This document shows, in pieces, positions 33,206 through 43,084 of a stretch of 64,000 nt of DNA. A model generated the notes under the pieces. It did no database searches, was not told the origin of the DNA, and saw only the letters and a list, made by a program, of their open reading frames with translations. The translations under genes and the position numbers were made by a program. Every line of letters begins with the position of its first letter. The first letter of the stretch is position 1. The DNA is from Sacculina carcini (lineage: Eukaryota > Arthropoda > Thecostraca > Sacculinidae), in assembly GCA_916048095.2 (NCBI GenBank), contig OU696570.1:9601816-9665815 (forward strand), read 5' to 3'.

Positions 33206-33397
33206 GAAACATGCCAGATAAGTGATGTGTCCGGGTGCAAAGACAACTACAATAGTGGCTCCAAAGTGAGCGTTTTCTGTTCACCGAAAGAGGAGGTGCT
33301 CCGAAAGAAATGGATGACAGCTATCAAAGAAGACATGCCAATATACAATAATATATACGTAAATGTTGATACGTGCAAATTGTGCGTTAATGTGTGA
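33206..33397 (+). pseudogene. THAP-domain exon of the E4 transposase
   Basis: From the acceptor the frame gives ETCQISDVSGCKDNYNSG, then FCSPKEEVLRKKWMTAIKED, then YVNVDTCKLCVNV. This follows the THAP zinc-finger plan: two Cys near the N-terminus, the invariant Pro and Trp, and a final C-x2-H. Two oddities are visible. The first Cys pair is spaced by seven residues rather than two to four. The last His reads Cys (CKLC). The exon then dissolves into the minisatellite unit GTTAATGTGTGATAT, into which LINE B inserted. THAP domains bind the transposon ends. E1 supplies the catalytic part that E4 lacks. Confidence 0.65.
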
Positions 33398-34085
33398 TAT
33401 TTCCTCGTTCCTCCATTGCTCTAATTAATGCTTTTATTTTCCCCCATCTCAATTATTGCTCCTCTTTGTTTTATTCTCTACCAAAAAAAGACATTTCTTC
33501 CTTCCAATCTATTCTCAACCAGTCGTGCCGTTTTGTTTTCAGACTTCCTATCCGTCATCCCACCTCTCGATACCTAAAAACATTGAGATGGCTTCCTTTT
33601 AAATATATGACCCAACACAAAATATGTTGTCTCACTTTCAAATTGATCAACTCCCCCTACCCTCCACCCTATCTGAAGGAGCTGGTAGTGCCAGTCTCAC
33701 ACAACACTAACACTCGATCATCTAGTGCCCTTCTAGAACCCCGAGCAGTTTCCGAATCATCATGGTCTTCCAAATCCTTCCAATACATTGCCCCCCGTCT
33801 GTTCAATAAACTTCCGCGTTCAATTACATCTTCCAGCTCCTATAAATCTTTCAGCAGCAAATCATATAAATATCTTTTGGATGTGTACATAGATTCTTGA
33901 GCCCACACCGATATTATTCGTTTTTCTGTAGTATACGTGTTTTTGTGTGACTCCTGTTTGTCTTATTCCGCTGTGAGCCCAAGTTTATTCATGATGCATT
34001 TTCATTTGTGTGTACATTGTGTGATTTGTATGTATATTTTCATCCATGCCAATACTTTGTTGTATAAAGTGGCAATACATTTCTG
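33394..34085 (+). mobile_element. LINE B copy 4 inside the E4 THAP exon
   Basis: The plus-strand frame 33394-33900 is the family B C-terminal region (LNYCSSLFYSLPKKDISSFQ, SWSSKSFQYIAPRLFNKLP). TGATAT flanks it at 33395-33400 and just after its 3' end (about 34090), a probable target duplication. The 3' end ends AAAGTGGCAATACATTTCTG and lacks the usual (GTT)n tail. Confidence 0.8.
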
Positions 34086-34089
34086 ATTT

Positions 34090-34290
34090 ATGATTTCTGA
34101 TATGGTGTTTATTTGTGATATGGTGGTAATTTGTGATATGGTGTTAATGTGTGATATGGTGTTAATGTGTGATATGGTGTTAATGTGTGGTATGGTGTAT
34201 ATCTGCGTGAGTCATTATCGTTGATGACTGATATGGTGTTAATGTGTGGTATGGTGTATATCTGCGTGTGTCATTATCGTTGATATAGAG
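34090..34290. repeat. 18-20 bp minisatellite GTTAATGTGTGATATGGT
   Basis: About six imperfect units run from 34090 to 34190, then a longer unit of about 53 bp including ATCTGCGTG.GTCATTATCG is repeated twice. The unit matches the end of the THAP exon (33386-33400), so the array grew from that sequence. Confidence 0.75.
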
Positions 34291-35068
34291 TGAATATTGC
34301 CCATGGATTTGCTTTAAGATCGATTATTCAATATTCTCATGTGAAAGCGTGTCAATTCATTGATTTCTTGGCACCGCTGAGAAATCTTATGAATCCAGTG
34401 GTTCGAACAAATTTAATGTCAGGAAGTCGATATAAGCGAAAATGAAAGATTTCGGATTGATAAAAATACGCATTTGTCCTTCTATCCGACCTTTAGTTCC
34501 CCACTTAGTGACACTTACAATTGACAAATCAACACTTACAAACACACTTACAATATTTATCAGCGGATAATTAGCGCATGTTTCGGACCACTGTTCTATG
34601 TGATATTTAAGCATAATTAACCATCACATTTATTGTTGTTTGTCAATGCTGGAATTTATGCTCAGTTATTGGCTTTGTATTTCGCAATGTTGTATTCGTG
34701 AAGTGTGTAAACACGTTTTTGTCGACATGTTTATGGGCTGCAGCATGTTGTGAATGATGAATTAAATAGCGTACCCGTGTCTGAATTCACCGTGGCAAGT
34801 AATTAATGAAACATGTCATATTGGCTTCTATATTTGACCGTTTTCTTGTTGTTAATTCGCACGCTTGGTACAATACATGATCGTAAACCTCCTAAATTTT
34901 GTTTGTATTAGGTTGTAAAAAGAATTGTTAAGCATTATACAGCTTCTAAATGCAAGGTTTCATTTAAAACTGGGAGTATTTGTAAAAATAATGCACCGGC
35001 GTACGCATAATATCAACTAACAGTGCACCGCAGCACATACACACTGCACCGACGTTGGCCGAACGCTG
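34291..35068. other. E4 3' region, nothing recognised
   Basis: AT-rich sequence without transposase homology or long frames. It ends at the right terminal repeat (GTGACGTCAC at 35070). Confidence 0.35.
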
Positions 35069-35113
35069 TGACGTCACAAAATCGTGAAACGGCCTTGTAT
35101 CTAGGTGGCATTG

Positions 35114-35149
35114 CCTGTAGTCTAGGTGGCATTGATCTAGGTGGCGTTG
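35114..35149. repeat. Two orphan tips of P/THAP-like right termini
   Basis: After the E4 end come CCTGTAG plus TCTAGGTGGCATTG (35121-35134, the missing tip of E3) and then ATCTAGGTGGCGTTG (35135-35149, the tip of a further element, perhaps E1). Three tips in 55 bp record successive insertions. Confidence 0.75.
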
Positions 35150-35151
35150 GT

Positions 35152-35223
35152 CCGGGCTAAACCGGTGGGCGGAGCCTATTTAGCATGCGTTGACTTTATG
35201 GGTTAGCGCAAAACGGTGGGTCC
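35152..35223. repeat. Segment shared with 13144-13215
   Basis: CCGGTGGGCGGAGCCTATTT, GTTAGCGCAAAA.GGTGGGTCCC and intervening bases match the 13-kb copy with few changes. At 13 kb this segment lies 13 bp from the 18-mer that here ends E1 (26396). E2-E4 therefore separate two halves of one older sequence. Confidence 0.7.
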
Positions 35224-35379
35224 CAATAATACGTAGCAGAATATAGATTGCATAATATAATATCGGCTGTAATATCAAGGGCTGTAATATCGGTGTAATC
35301 CAAAAAATAACAACTGTATGAATAATTATGAGATAATATTATGGAGAAAAAAATTCATTTATATACTAAAAAAATTCAT

Positions 35380-36776
35380 TGTTATTTTGTGTTTACATTT
35401 CGAAATAATTTCTGAAGACGGGCGGGATTAAGTATGAGGCGGGTTGACTGAATAATATGTCGTCAATTATTAGAATAAGAATATGCAAATTCAGAACAGG
35501 AATTTGCTATTGGTTTAGATTTTACAATTTAGAGTTTTCTATTAGACTGGCTGTCTGCATTTGAATATGTATTACTTTTGTTTTATTAATTGTTCCGCAC
35601 GACGGGTGGGTTAATACATTCAATTTTACCGTGTGGAATGAATCCATATACAAAACTCACGGGCTTGACTTCAAGATCCAGACTCACTAATGTAAATGTG
35701 ACTTAAATGGTGTATAATTATATCGCATTATGCAACAAATGTGAATTTAGCTGCATTACAGTTTGTTTCCGATACTATATTGGCGGGTTGAGAGAAAAGT
35801 ATTGGTGGGCCGCGTGTTTGGGTGCCCTGTGGTAGATAATCTCAGTCTTCGGATTACAAATTATGATGGAATCAGTATATTTTGTGATCACAAACTAATA
35901 AGTTTAATCACCTCAGACTAGGCTGAGTGCGGTCAAGATTGGATGGTTGGGTTGAGTTGGGTAGCTTTGACTCAGGTTATATTGGGTTTTAATGATAGCG
36001 GAAAATATATCAATTTTAGCAATAAATATAATAGCGGTAAAAGTAAAATAGTACTTAAGCAAATGATGTTGGGGAATGATGTTAAGTAATAAATATAGTT
36101 TGGAAACATTCTGGTGAAAAGTTTTCATCATCTTTCATTGTTTGTTTCGTGTTTGTATTCTGAATTATACCACACGACGGGCAGATTTATATATCAGGCG
36201 GGTTGAGGGATAATATTTGTCAAAATAAAAACAAAAATATTCACATTTAGACTTTTCTATTGGTTAAGATATTTATAGGTTACATTTTTTGCTTTTCAAT
36301 ATGTATATTCATTATATTTTATGGATTTAATATGAATTTTATTATATGAATTGTTCCCCACGATGGGCGGGTTTAAAAAAAGTGTTTCCATTGTTTAGTT
36401 CATTTTTTCAAATGATTCATTTAAAAAAAAATTATATTAAAAATGCTCCGCGGGCAGCAACTATAGACAATAGAACGTTCAATTTCTCCTGTAAAATGAA
36501 TCCCTACACAAAACCAATGTATTTGACTTCTGAGTTCTGAGTTCTGAGTTTCGAGTTCTGAATTATTCAGCACGACGGGCGGGTGTAAAAATGACTAAGG
36601 CGGACTGAGGGGAAATATTTTGTCGAAATAAAAATAATTAAACTTGGAATTTTCAATTTATTAATATTTTTATGAGTGTACCCTATTTCATTATTAATTT
36701 TTCATATTTTGTATGAATTGAATATGAATTTCATGTTATGAATTGCTCCGCACAACGGGCGGGTTTTAATGCTAGT
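35380..36776 (+). mobile_element. Array of Helitron-type 3' ends
   Basis: Six GC-rich motifs alternate: type A (ACGACGGGCGGG or similar followed by GCGGGTTGA; 35415, 36171, 36571) and type B (TTGTTCCGCACGACGGGCGG; 35590, 36351, 36745). The A-to-B distance is 174-180 bp each time. The last B is followed by TTTTAATGCTAGT, a canonical Helitron CTAG end at 36772-36775. Sequence between units is AT-rich and repeats (AATGAATCC.TACACAAAAC). The single 3' end at 18498-18525 is the same motif. Confidence 0.55.
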
Positions 36777-37821
36777 ATAAAATATAACGTGAGACACCAA
36801 CATACAAAACATTAGAAACTTGAAGTATTACACGATAATATGCGAAAAATATCCGCTCATTATACATAAATGTTCATCATTTGTTTGCTTGAGGAGCAAA
36901 CATAACCCCGTTTCATCCTTTATGGTCAAGGCGCATTTGCACAATCCAATCAACTCGATTGTTACACCCATCGACTCCGACGAGGGCAGTATAAAAGCGG
37001 ACGGCTTCGGTGGCATGTCCAGTTGCTGACGATTGTTGGAATCCAGACGCATATGTGGTCCAGAATAGCAGGCAAGCCAACACAAACTTTCTCAGTTGCT
37101 TAGCATAATGTATCCAACGCACTGATGCCTTCTACACACTGCGGTTGAATGAGACAGCCCTGTGTAATTATTGGTTAGATCAATAAAGGGTTCAATTCTG
37201 CAGTATCATTTTCCGTATGTTGTTTGAATGTGATGTTCTCAGTATACCAGTACTCGACTCTGCGTGTATCAGAATATATTAAATCATATATTCATGTGTG
37301 AGCGTACATGAACTGCAATTTCAAATATAAACTCTTGGCATACCAATATTGATGTATTGGAGAAATGTTTCAATATAATCAATAGGACAGTCAAAAGTAA
37401 ATAAAGTTTATTTTCTCCTTAAGGTCACATCAACATAAGATACCTAAAACAATACAAAAAAGTTGTGGACGACAATAAATGAAAATGTATTAGGCTACCA
37501 AAGGTTGCTTTTTCATCGATAGTCTACTATTTTTGCTTTCGGGTAAATTTTTGTTATTTTTTGGCATTAGGTCACTTGGTCACGGGGTTTAGTATCTCTT
37601 TGCAAATAAAGGACACAAGAATGGTATAAATTAAGATCAATTTGGGAAAGAAATGGATTATCATTTATGAAAATAAAAAAATATAAAACATGCTGATAAA
37701 GTTTAGCAAATGTTCTTCCTCTTATTGTCTGTGTTCCAGACTTTTTATATGTTTTTGGGTATGAAAAATAATGATATTTCATTTGAGAAAATGCGAACGA
37801 TCCATAGTGTACCACGAGATG
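36777..37821. other. Unassigned stretch with one leader-like frame
   Basis: No repeat was recognised. A minus-strand frame at 36913-37122 is described separately. The rest is AT-rich. Confidence 0.3.
36913..37122 (-). CDS. Minus-strand frame with signal-peptide-like start, low confidence
   Basis: The frame has no ATG: its first codon is GTG. It reads KQLRKFVLACLLFWTTYASG, which has the n-, h- and c-regions of a signal peptide, then a short tail (CNNRVDWIVQMRLDHKG). A true start would need an upstream exon; CAG sites lie nearby at about 37123 and 37140. An overlapping frame (36828-37085) is longer but has no leader. GC content is higher than in the flanks. Chance is a real possibility. Confidence 0.2.
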   Translation of the reverse strand: MRWIHYAKQLRKFVLACLLFWTTYASGFQQSSATGHATEAVRFYTALVGVDGCNNRVDWIVQMRLDHKG

Positions 37822-38040
37822 TTTGGAGCGTAAGATGGTACGAGGTCTGAGTTCGCTATACCCGATAATGTGCTATGGCACTTGCCAATACAAATTTACC
37901 TGAACAGGAAGTGATTCACGTGATTTCACGTGATTTTTAGAGCGTGAGGTAGCAGCACTTTCTCTTGTTTGAGCTCAAGCGACAAAACAGTGCCCTCTTA
38001 TAATAAGATTGATGTTACAGGGTACTTACATGAGGATGGA
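37822..38040. repeat. Unclassified dispersed repeat, copy 2
   Basis: Partner of 30650-30870, same strand. This copy has TTCACGTGATTTCACGTGAT in the middle, a local tandem absent from copy 1. Confidence 0.5.
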
Positions 38041-38312
38041 GCATCCATACATGCAATGTTTACGTTCACCCAAATATACATGCTGGCGCAAGGAATTGCA
38101 AGCTTTAGCATGTGCTTGACTAAAAAATCTGACCAAAACAATATTATGAACATCATTACGAACATTACTCAGTGGAATTATCACGTTAGCACGCAGTGTT
38201 TTTTTCACCTTTGCATTAACTTTCCAAATTATACTCACTCTTTGATGGTTCTTCTCCTTTTTGCGACGTTAAGTAATTTATTTGGTATTTTGTTGTAATG
38301 TTTCTTATTTTA

Positions 38313-38394
38313 GGGGGTAGTAGGGACTGGGATAATTTCTACCTGCATAAGTGGAAAGAATTGCCCCTTGTTGATACCGCAGATTTATATTTTG
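38313..38394 (+). CDS. Weak candidate exon
   Basis: TTTCTTATTTTAG is a reasonable acceptor and TTTTG|GTAAAG a possible donor. Between them one frame reads GSRDWDNFYLHKWKELPLVD, then TADLYFG. The composition is protein-like, but the family is unknown and the flanks are AT-rich with many chance sites. Confidence 0.25.
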
Positions 38395-38681
38395 GTAAAG
38401 TTTTAGGTTACTTTTTCTCGAAAATAACCCAGGTTTTTCTAATTTTCGGTTACTTTTTGACAGCCGCAATAATTAAATCAAGTACCAACAACAATTTAAA
38501 TGTTTTTAATCAACAAGCCGGGTAACATGAAAAAATCTATAGAAAAAGGTAAATTTTAAAAAGGACAAAACGCTTCATTTGAACTGAACAATTTCTTTCA
38601 TTACAAAAGCACACGCCCATATACTCACACAGACAAATACACACTGTACATATACACAGCATATGCAACTGAATATTGCAC

Positions 38682-38754
38682 AGTGGCGTAGCTAGGCTAT
38701 CTGCCGCCCGGAGTGGTAAATTAGTTTTGCTGCCCCCACTATGCTTGCATATAA
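38682..38754 (+). mobile_element. hAT-type MITE end fragment
   Basis: CAGTGGCGTAGCTAGGCTAT is the common start of hAT MITEs, followed by TGCCGCCCGG. A LINE B 3' end begins at 38755 and the MITE's other end is not found. Confidence 0.5.
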
Positions 38755-38935
38755 CAACAACAATTATTTATTTAATATTGCGCACAAAATAATTACAAGT
38801 GCGCGACAGACAAAATACAATATGTGCTAGTGAAAAAACAGGATTGGGGTCGTTGCAAGTTAGGTAAAATATAAGCATGAAGCGCAGAACAGAAACACAA
38901 ACATGCAAAAATTAAGAATACGGAAGATGTAACGA
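38755..38935 (-). mobile_element. LINE B 3' end fragment (copy 5)
   Basis: AACAACAACAATTATTTATT, then GCGCACAAAATAATTACAAG and TGCGCGAC are the family B tail and stem-loop on the minus strand. About 180 bp, no coding sequence. Confidence 0.75.
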
Positions 38936-38996
38936 AAGGTGCCAAAGAAAAAAGCATTGCAAACGGGCAAACTTATGAAGACTCCAAGACAATTAA

Positions 38997-39027
<31 letters not shown>

Positions 39028-39150
39028 TACAGGTAAACCCAGTAGCATGGGAGGAGTGCAAGCACTATTACCACCCTGCGGTGGCCCCATGTACCGGAAG
39101 CGACCGAAAGATTTAGAGAGAAAGAGTTCGAAAAGAAAATAATAAATAAA
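38997..39150 (-). mobile_element. LINE A 3' end fragment
   Basis: A (TTA)n tail, then the conserved segment from AATTACAGGTAAACCCAGTA to CCCATGTACCGGAAGCG and AGAGAGAAAGAGTTCGAAAA. This is 120-150 bp of the LINE A terminus only. Confidence 0.85.
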
Positions 39151-39318
39151 TAACAACAACAACATATATTTGTTATAGCGCACCAAAGGGCTCGGGCGCG
39201 AAGCGATTATAAACAGAATTGGTAAAACGGAGTACAAGAGGCCAGATGCAAAAGAAGTAAACTTCAAATATAAAATAAAAGACAATAAATATAGTGTAAG
39301 AGAAAAAAAACTGAAATA
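39151..39318 (-). mobile_element. LINE B 3' end fragment (copy 6)
   Basis: AACAACAACAACATATATTT, GTTATAGCGCACC, then GGGCGCGAAG form the tail and stem-loop. The copy ends at the MITE boundary near 39320. Confidence 0.75.
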
Positions 39319-39320
39319 TA

Positions 39321-39812
39321 TAGCTGTGGTCACACGAGGGCAAGTGTTGCCCGAGCAAACGATTGGCCTAGCCAACTGTAGGCTTGCAGCGGACAATCGT
39401 TGGCCTAGCCAAGTATGCATATTATATTTTGAATGCATATTATTATTATTATCTGGTATGCATATTATATTAGATATTCCACCTAATCATACTAAAATTG
39501 CTACAATAAAGCGAACACAAAAAATACATCACAGGCTTTTAAACTGAGTTGAATTCGCTTCACGCGTTGCCTCAGCGACATGTGGTGAAAAAACGGAGGA
39601 TCGAATACTTGCCTTGCTCGAAAATTCTATCATTTTCAGCGTGACAGTGCACGTTCCTTGCACGGCAGCGTAGCGCCCTCTTGAGGCAAGCGGCTGAAAT
39701 GCAGGGCAATTGGCTTGAAAAGTTGAACATGTTCAACTTCGGTTTTCGGGACAGTTGTTGGCGAAGCCAACGATTGGCTTGCCAACAATTGGCCTCGTGT
39801 GACCACGGCCTA
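39321..39812. mobile_element. MITE with inverted ends GTGGTCACACGAGG
   Basis: The left end TAGCTGTGGTCACACGAGG (39321) and the reverse complement of the right end, TAGGCCGTGGTCACACGAGG (39812), match, and AACGATTGGC-type sequence continues the similarity inward. The 492-bp interior repeats ATTGGCCTAGCCAA-like blocks and has no frame. The target duplication is unclear (TA or 3 bp). Confidence 0.65.
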
Positions 39813-39819
39813 TTACAGA

Positions 39820-40205
39820 TAGCCGCGCGTGGGCATCACTGCCCCACGCGCGCCCACAGGACGTCACACGCCGACAACACTTACAGCACGACTCCACACT
39901 CATCCACGCTCACACCGTCACGCACGGAAGCACACACGGACACACATGCACAGGCCTCACACCCACCGCCACAACCAGTAAGCGGCGAGCCGGTCACTCC
40001 CTGGCCGCCGCGGGGCATGAAAACTTCGCGAAACGCATACACACACACTCACAACTATACACACACACACACACACAACTATACACACTCGCTCACACAC
40101 TCTTGCACGGACAAAACACACTCGGACAAAACACTCAAAACAGACGGACATGACGGACAAGACAACACGACTGAAACATAATGACAACACAACTAGAGAC
40201 AATAT
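39820..40205 (-). repeat. Hairpin/CA repeat H3, here continuous with a LINE B body
   Basis: GCCGCGCGTGGG (39822-39833) and CCCACGCGCGC (39843-39853) form the hairpin. CA-rich DNA to 40130 follows. It runs into family B coding sequence on the minus strand (40494-40805), so here the repeat looks like the LINE's own 3' UTR. Confidence 0.65.
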
Positions 40206-40805
40206 AATCATAACGTAGATAATGTAAGCATGTAAATGAGGGAAGGGAATACAAGTAGGAACAGGCTAAAGTAACAGGTTATAGTTATGCCAAAGGTGTG
40301 AGAGTATGGGAGACTGGGTCAAAAGAGAAGTCAAAAAGATGTTTGGAGAGCTTAGAGCGGAAGTAATTGTAGGAAAGAGAAGAAGTTATATGAGCTGGGA
40401 TGGAGTTGTAAAGGTGAGGGGCGGAAAAAAGAACGATGTGGAGGGCCAAGGAGATTCATTTACAGCACGAGGGCGTACAAGGGGAAGATGAATTCAGGAA
40501 GGAGTGAGGCAAGGAGTGAGAAGGCGGAGATATGATGGCTGATGACCATCGTGGATAAGCTTATAGATCAGACAACACAAGCGAAAGTGAATACGTGGAA
40601 TAATAGGGGGCCAGCGAAATTGAAAAAGAAATTGAGAAGTGTGACGACAAGCAACAGCATGAAGGACAAAACGACAAAATTGGTTAAGAACGCGTTGAAG
40701 GATTTTAAAGGAACGACGGAGAGCATAGATGTACAAATAAATACAATAACCGAGTCTGGAGAATACATGAGAGTGAATAATAATTTCAGCCAACGATGAG
40801 CTCAA
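40206..40805 (-). mobile_element. LINE B copy 7, C-terminal RT region
   Basis: The minus-strand frame 40494-40805 reads LNQFCRFVLHAVACRHTSQF and WPPIIPRIHFRLCCLIYKLI, the family B segment after the RT thumb. The 3' part is degraded. LINE A copy 2 starts at about 40806. Confidence 0.8.
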
Positions 40806-41241
40806 AAGCAGCCCAACAGAGAAGACAGAGTTGCTTATGGATTACTTCAATACCAAGCAATGTCAAGGGTCCATTCCGTCGGACGATTCACCTGTCCTCG
40901 CCCCGAAAATCAAAGGTATTGCCTCCCGATCAGAAGAAGTGGCGAATCTCATGAAAGATATTGATGCTCACGGAGGAACAGACCCTCTGAATATGTTTCC
41001 GCTATTTTTCAAGAACACGGCAGATACTCTAGCTCCGAAGCTCAGTACTGTTTTCAGGCGCTTGATGAAGACTGGTTCGTTTCCATCCTGTTGGCGGGTT
41101 GCGAATATCACGCCCATACCAAAAGGAAGCAATTAAGCTGATGTTGCAAACTATCGGCCGATATCAATTGAGCCGATTCTATCCAAAATCTTCGAGCACT
41201 TGATATCTTCCAGACTGTTCAAGTACCTGTAGAGCAACAAT

Positions 41242-42465
41242 TTGCTGTCGGAAAACCAATTTGCATACCGCAAAAAACTCAGCACGACTGACGCTCTGCT
41301 TACTATCACACACGAGCTCCAGCAAGTACTAGACAAAGACAGTGAAGCCTGGAGTGTGCCGTTGGATTTCTCGGCAGCATTTGACCGTGTCAGCCACCAG
41401 GGCTTGCTGCAAAAACTGAGAAACATTGGAATCGGCGGCCGCTTGCTAAGTGTTTTGCATCAATTTATCTCCAATCGCGTACAACGTGTTGCCATCGATG
41501 GAGCATACAGTGGCTGGCAGAGCATTGTGTCCGGTGTCCCGCAGGAAAGTGTGATGGGTCCTATTTTGTTCAACATTTACACCGCTGACCTGTACACAAC
41601 CACACGCAACCCTGTATATCGATATGCTGATGATATCACATTGATGGCTTTAATTTCATCTCCTTCGGACAGACCACAGGTGCTTCAAACGATCAACGAC
41701 GATCTCAGCAGCGTCCTGAAGTGTTTTGAGAAGTGGAATATGATGCTGAACACTTCGAAATCTAAAAGCTTGTTGGTTTCTAGGTAACGTACCGTTCAAC
41801 CTTGACATGGAGCTATCCTCATAAATGACGCCCAACTCAGCTTGTGTGATGAGCACAAAACATTGGGAGTAAATGTAGACTCAAAACTGACATTTGAGAG
41901 TCACATTCGGAAGCCAGTTTGTTCGGCATCGCGGAAGCTGGGAGTTATGAGAATGGTATATCGGATGTTCGGTAACAGCAAAATCTCCTAAAGTTGTTTT
42001 CGCTATTTCATTTTGCCAATTCTGGAGTACTGCGCCCCGTGTGGTCTTCTGCTGCGGATTGTCACATCAATTTCATCAACAGAGTTGTTAGAACTTGCAA
42101 GTTCCTCTGTGGTGACTTGGTTATTGGTGATCTTTGCCATCGTCGAAAGGTCAGCAGGATGTACATGCTGTACAAGATCAAGCACAACGACCATCATCCG
42201 ATGAGGAAGTCAATTCCTGATGATTTCGTGGCAGCAAGAAGCACACGGTTTACATCCAAACAGCATTACCAGTGCATGGCTCCAATTCGTTGTCGTAAAA
42301 AAGCAATTCCAACGTTGCTTTCTTCCAGCCACTGTGGCTACTTGGAACACGTTGAGGCTTAGAGGAGGCTACTTGGAACACGTTGAGGAGGAGGCTTTCT
42401 CGCAGAACAATTTGACAAATTCAAGGCCAAAGTCAATGAAATGCTACTGAAAGAGCTGAATTGAC
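41242..42465 (+). pseudogene. LINE A copy 2 reverse transcriptase, with stops and frameshifts
   Basis: RT frame 41242-41787: FAYRKKLSTTDALL, VPLDFSAAFDRVSHQGLL, SGVPQESVMGPILFNIYT (Gln-Gly changed to Gln-Glu), VYRYADDITLMA with intact catalytic box. A TAG near 41231 precedes it and a TAA follows LLVSR. The thumb and C-terminus continue in other frames (41994-42450), including an internal duplication of GGCTACTTGGAACACGTTGA (42338, 42367). Dead copy, about 90% identical to copy 1 by eye. Confidence 0.8.
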
Positions 42466-42479
42466 TGTTGAGTCTTATT

Positions 42480-42665
42480 AATAGTTTATTTGTTCATATT
42501 TATTGTTATTTATTCATATGTATTGTTATTTATTCATATATATTGTTATTTATTCATATGTATTGTAACTTATTCATGCGTTGTTATTTATTCATATATA
42601 TTGTTATTTGTTCATATGTATCGTTATTTTTTCATATTTATTGTTATTTATATAACATTTAATCA
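42480..42665 (+). repeat. 20-bp minisatellite in LINE A copy 2 3' UTR
   Basis: About nine units of TATTGTTATTTATTCATATG with small variations. The same unit (other strand) forms the array in copy 3. Confidence 0.85.
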
Positions 42666-43084
42666 TATTTATTATTGTTGCTGTTTATTGAATAATATTT
42701 ATTGGTGTCGTTGTTTACTGAATCATATTTATTTGTGTTAGTGCTACTTATTGAATCATATTTATGATTCTTGATTGTTATTTATTACTTACTTATCAAT
42801 ATTCATTCTTATTTATTGATGGTTGTCATTTATTGAATCACATATTTATTGTTGATTGCTGTTATTTATTGAGGAACGTGGGCGGAGTGACATTATGGAG
42901 TGTTATACGATGATGTTTTATTATATATTGCTATTTATTTACTATTATATTTTCCAAGTCTCTTTCTAGAATTTTTCTTTTCGAACTATCTTTCTTTCTG
43001 AATCTTTTGGGCGCTTCCGGTACATGGGACCACCTTGGGGTGGTAATCATGGGCGTAAATCTTGGGGGTATGGGGATATATATA

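Larger units (their letters stand above)
32034..35113 (+). mobile_element. P/THAP-like element E4, inserted in the right terminus of E3
   Basis: It starts CAACGCCACCTAGATAC at 32034 and ends GTATCTAGGTGGCATTG at 35113. CCTGTAG lies directly before it (32027-32033) and after it (35114-35120), so it is a simple insertion into E3. It carries a promoter-like 5' region, a splice donor, an intron and a THAP exon in plus orientation. The catalytic part of the transposase is missing. A LINE B copy (33398-34085) and a minisatellite occupy the 3' part. Confidence 0.8.
40806..43047 (+). mobile_element. LINE A copy 2, 5'-truncated and broken
   Basis: It covers more 5' sequence than copy 1. The first frame (40831-41136) is the endonuclease-RT linker (NMFPLFFKNTADTLAPKLS, then SFPSCWRVANITPIPKGSN). 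The 3' UTR has the 20-bp minisatellite (42480-42665) and GAGGAACGTGGGCGGAGTGA. The conserved 3' end begins at 43006 and is split by the hAT-like composite at 43048. It resumes at 47976-48045. Confidence 0.85.
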
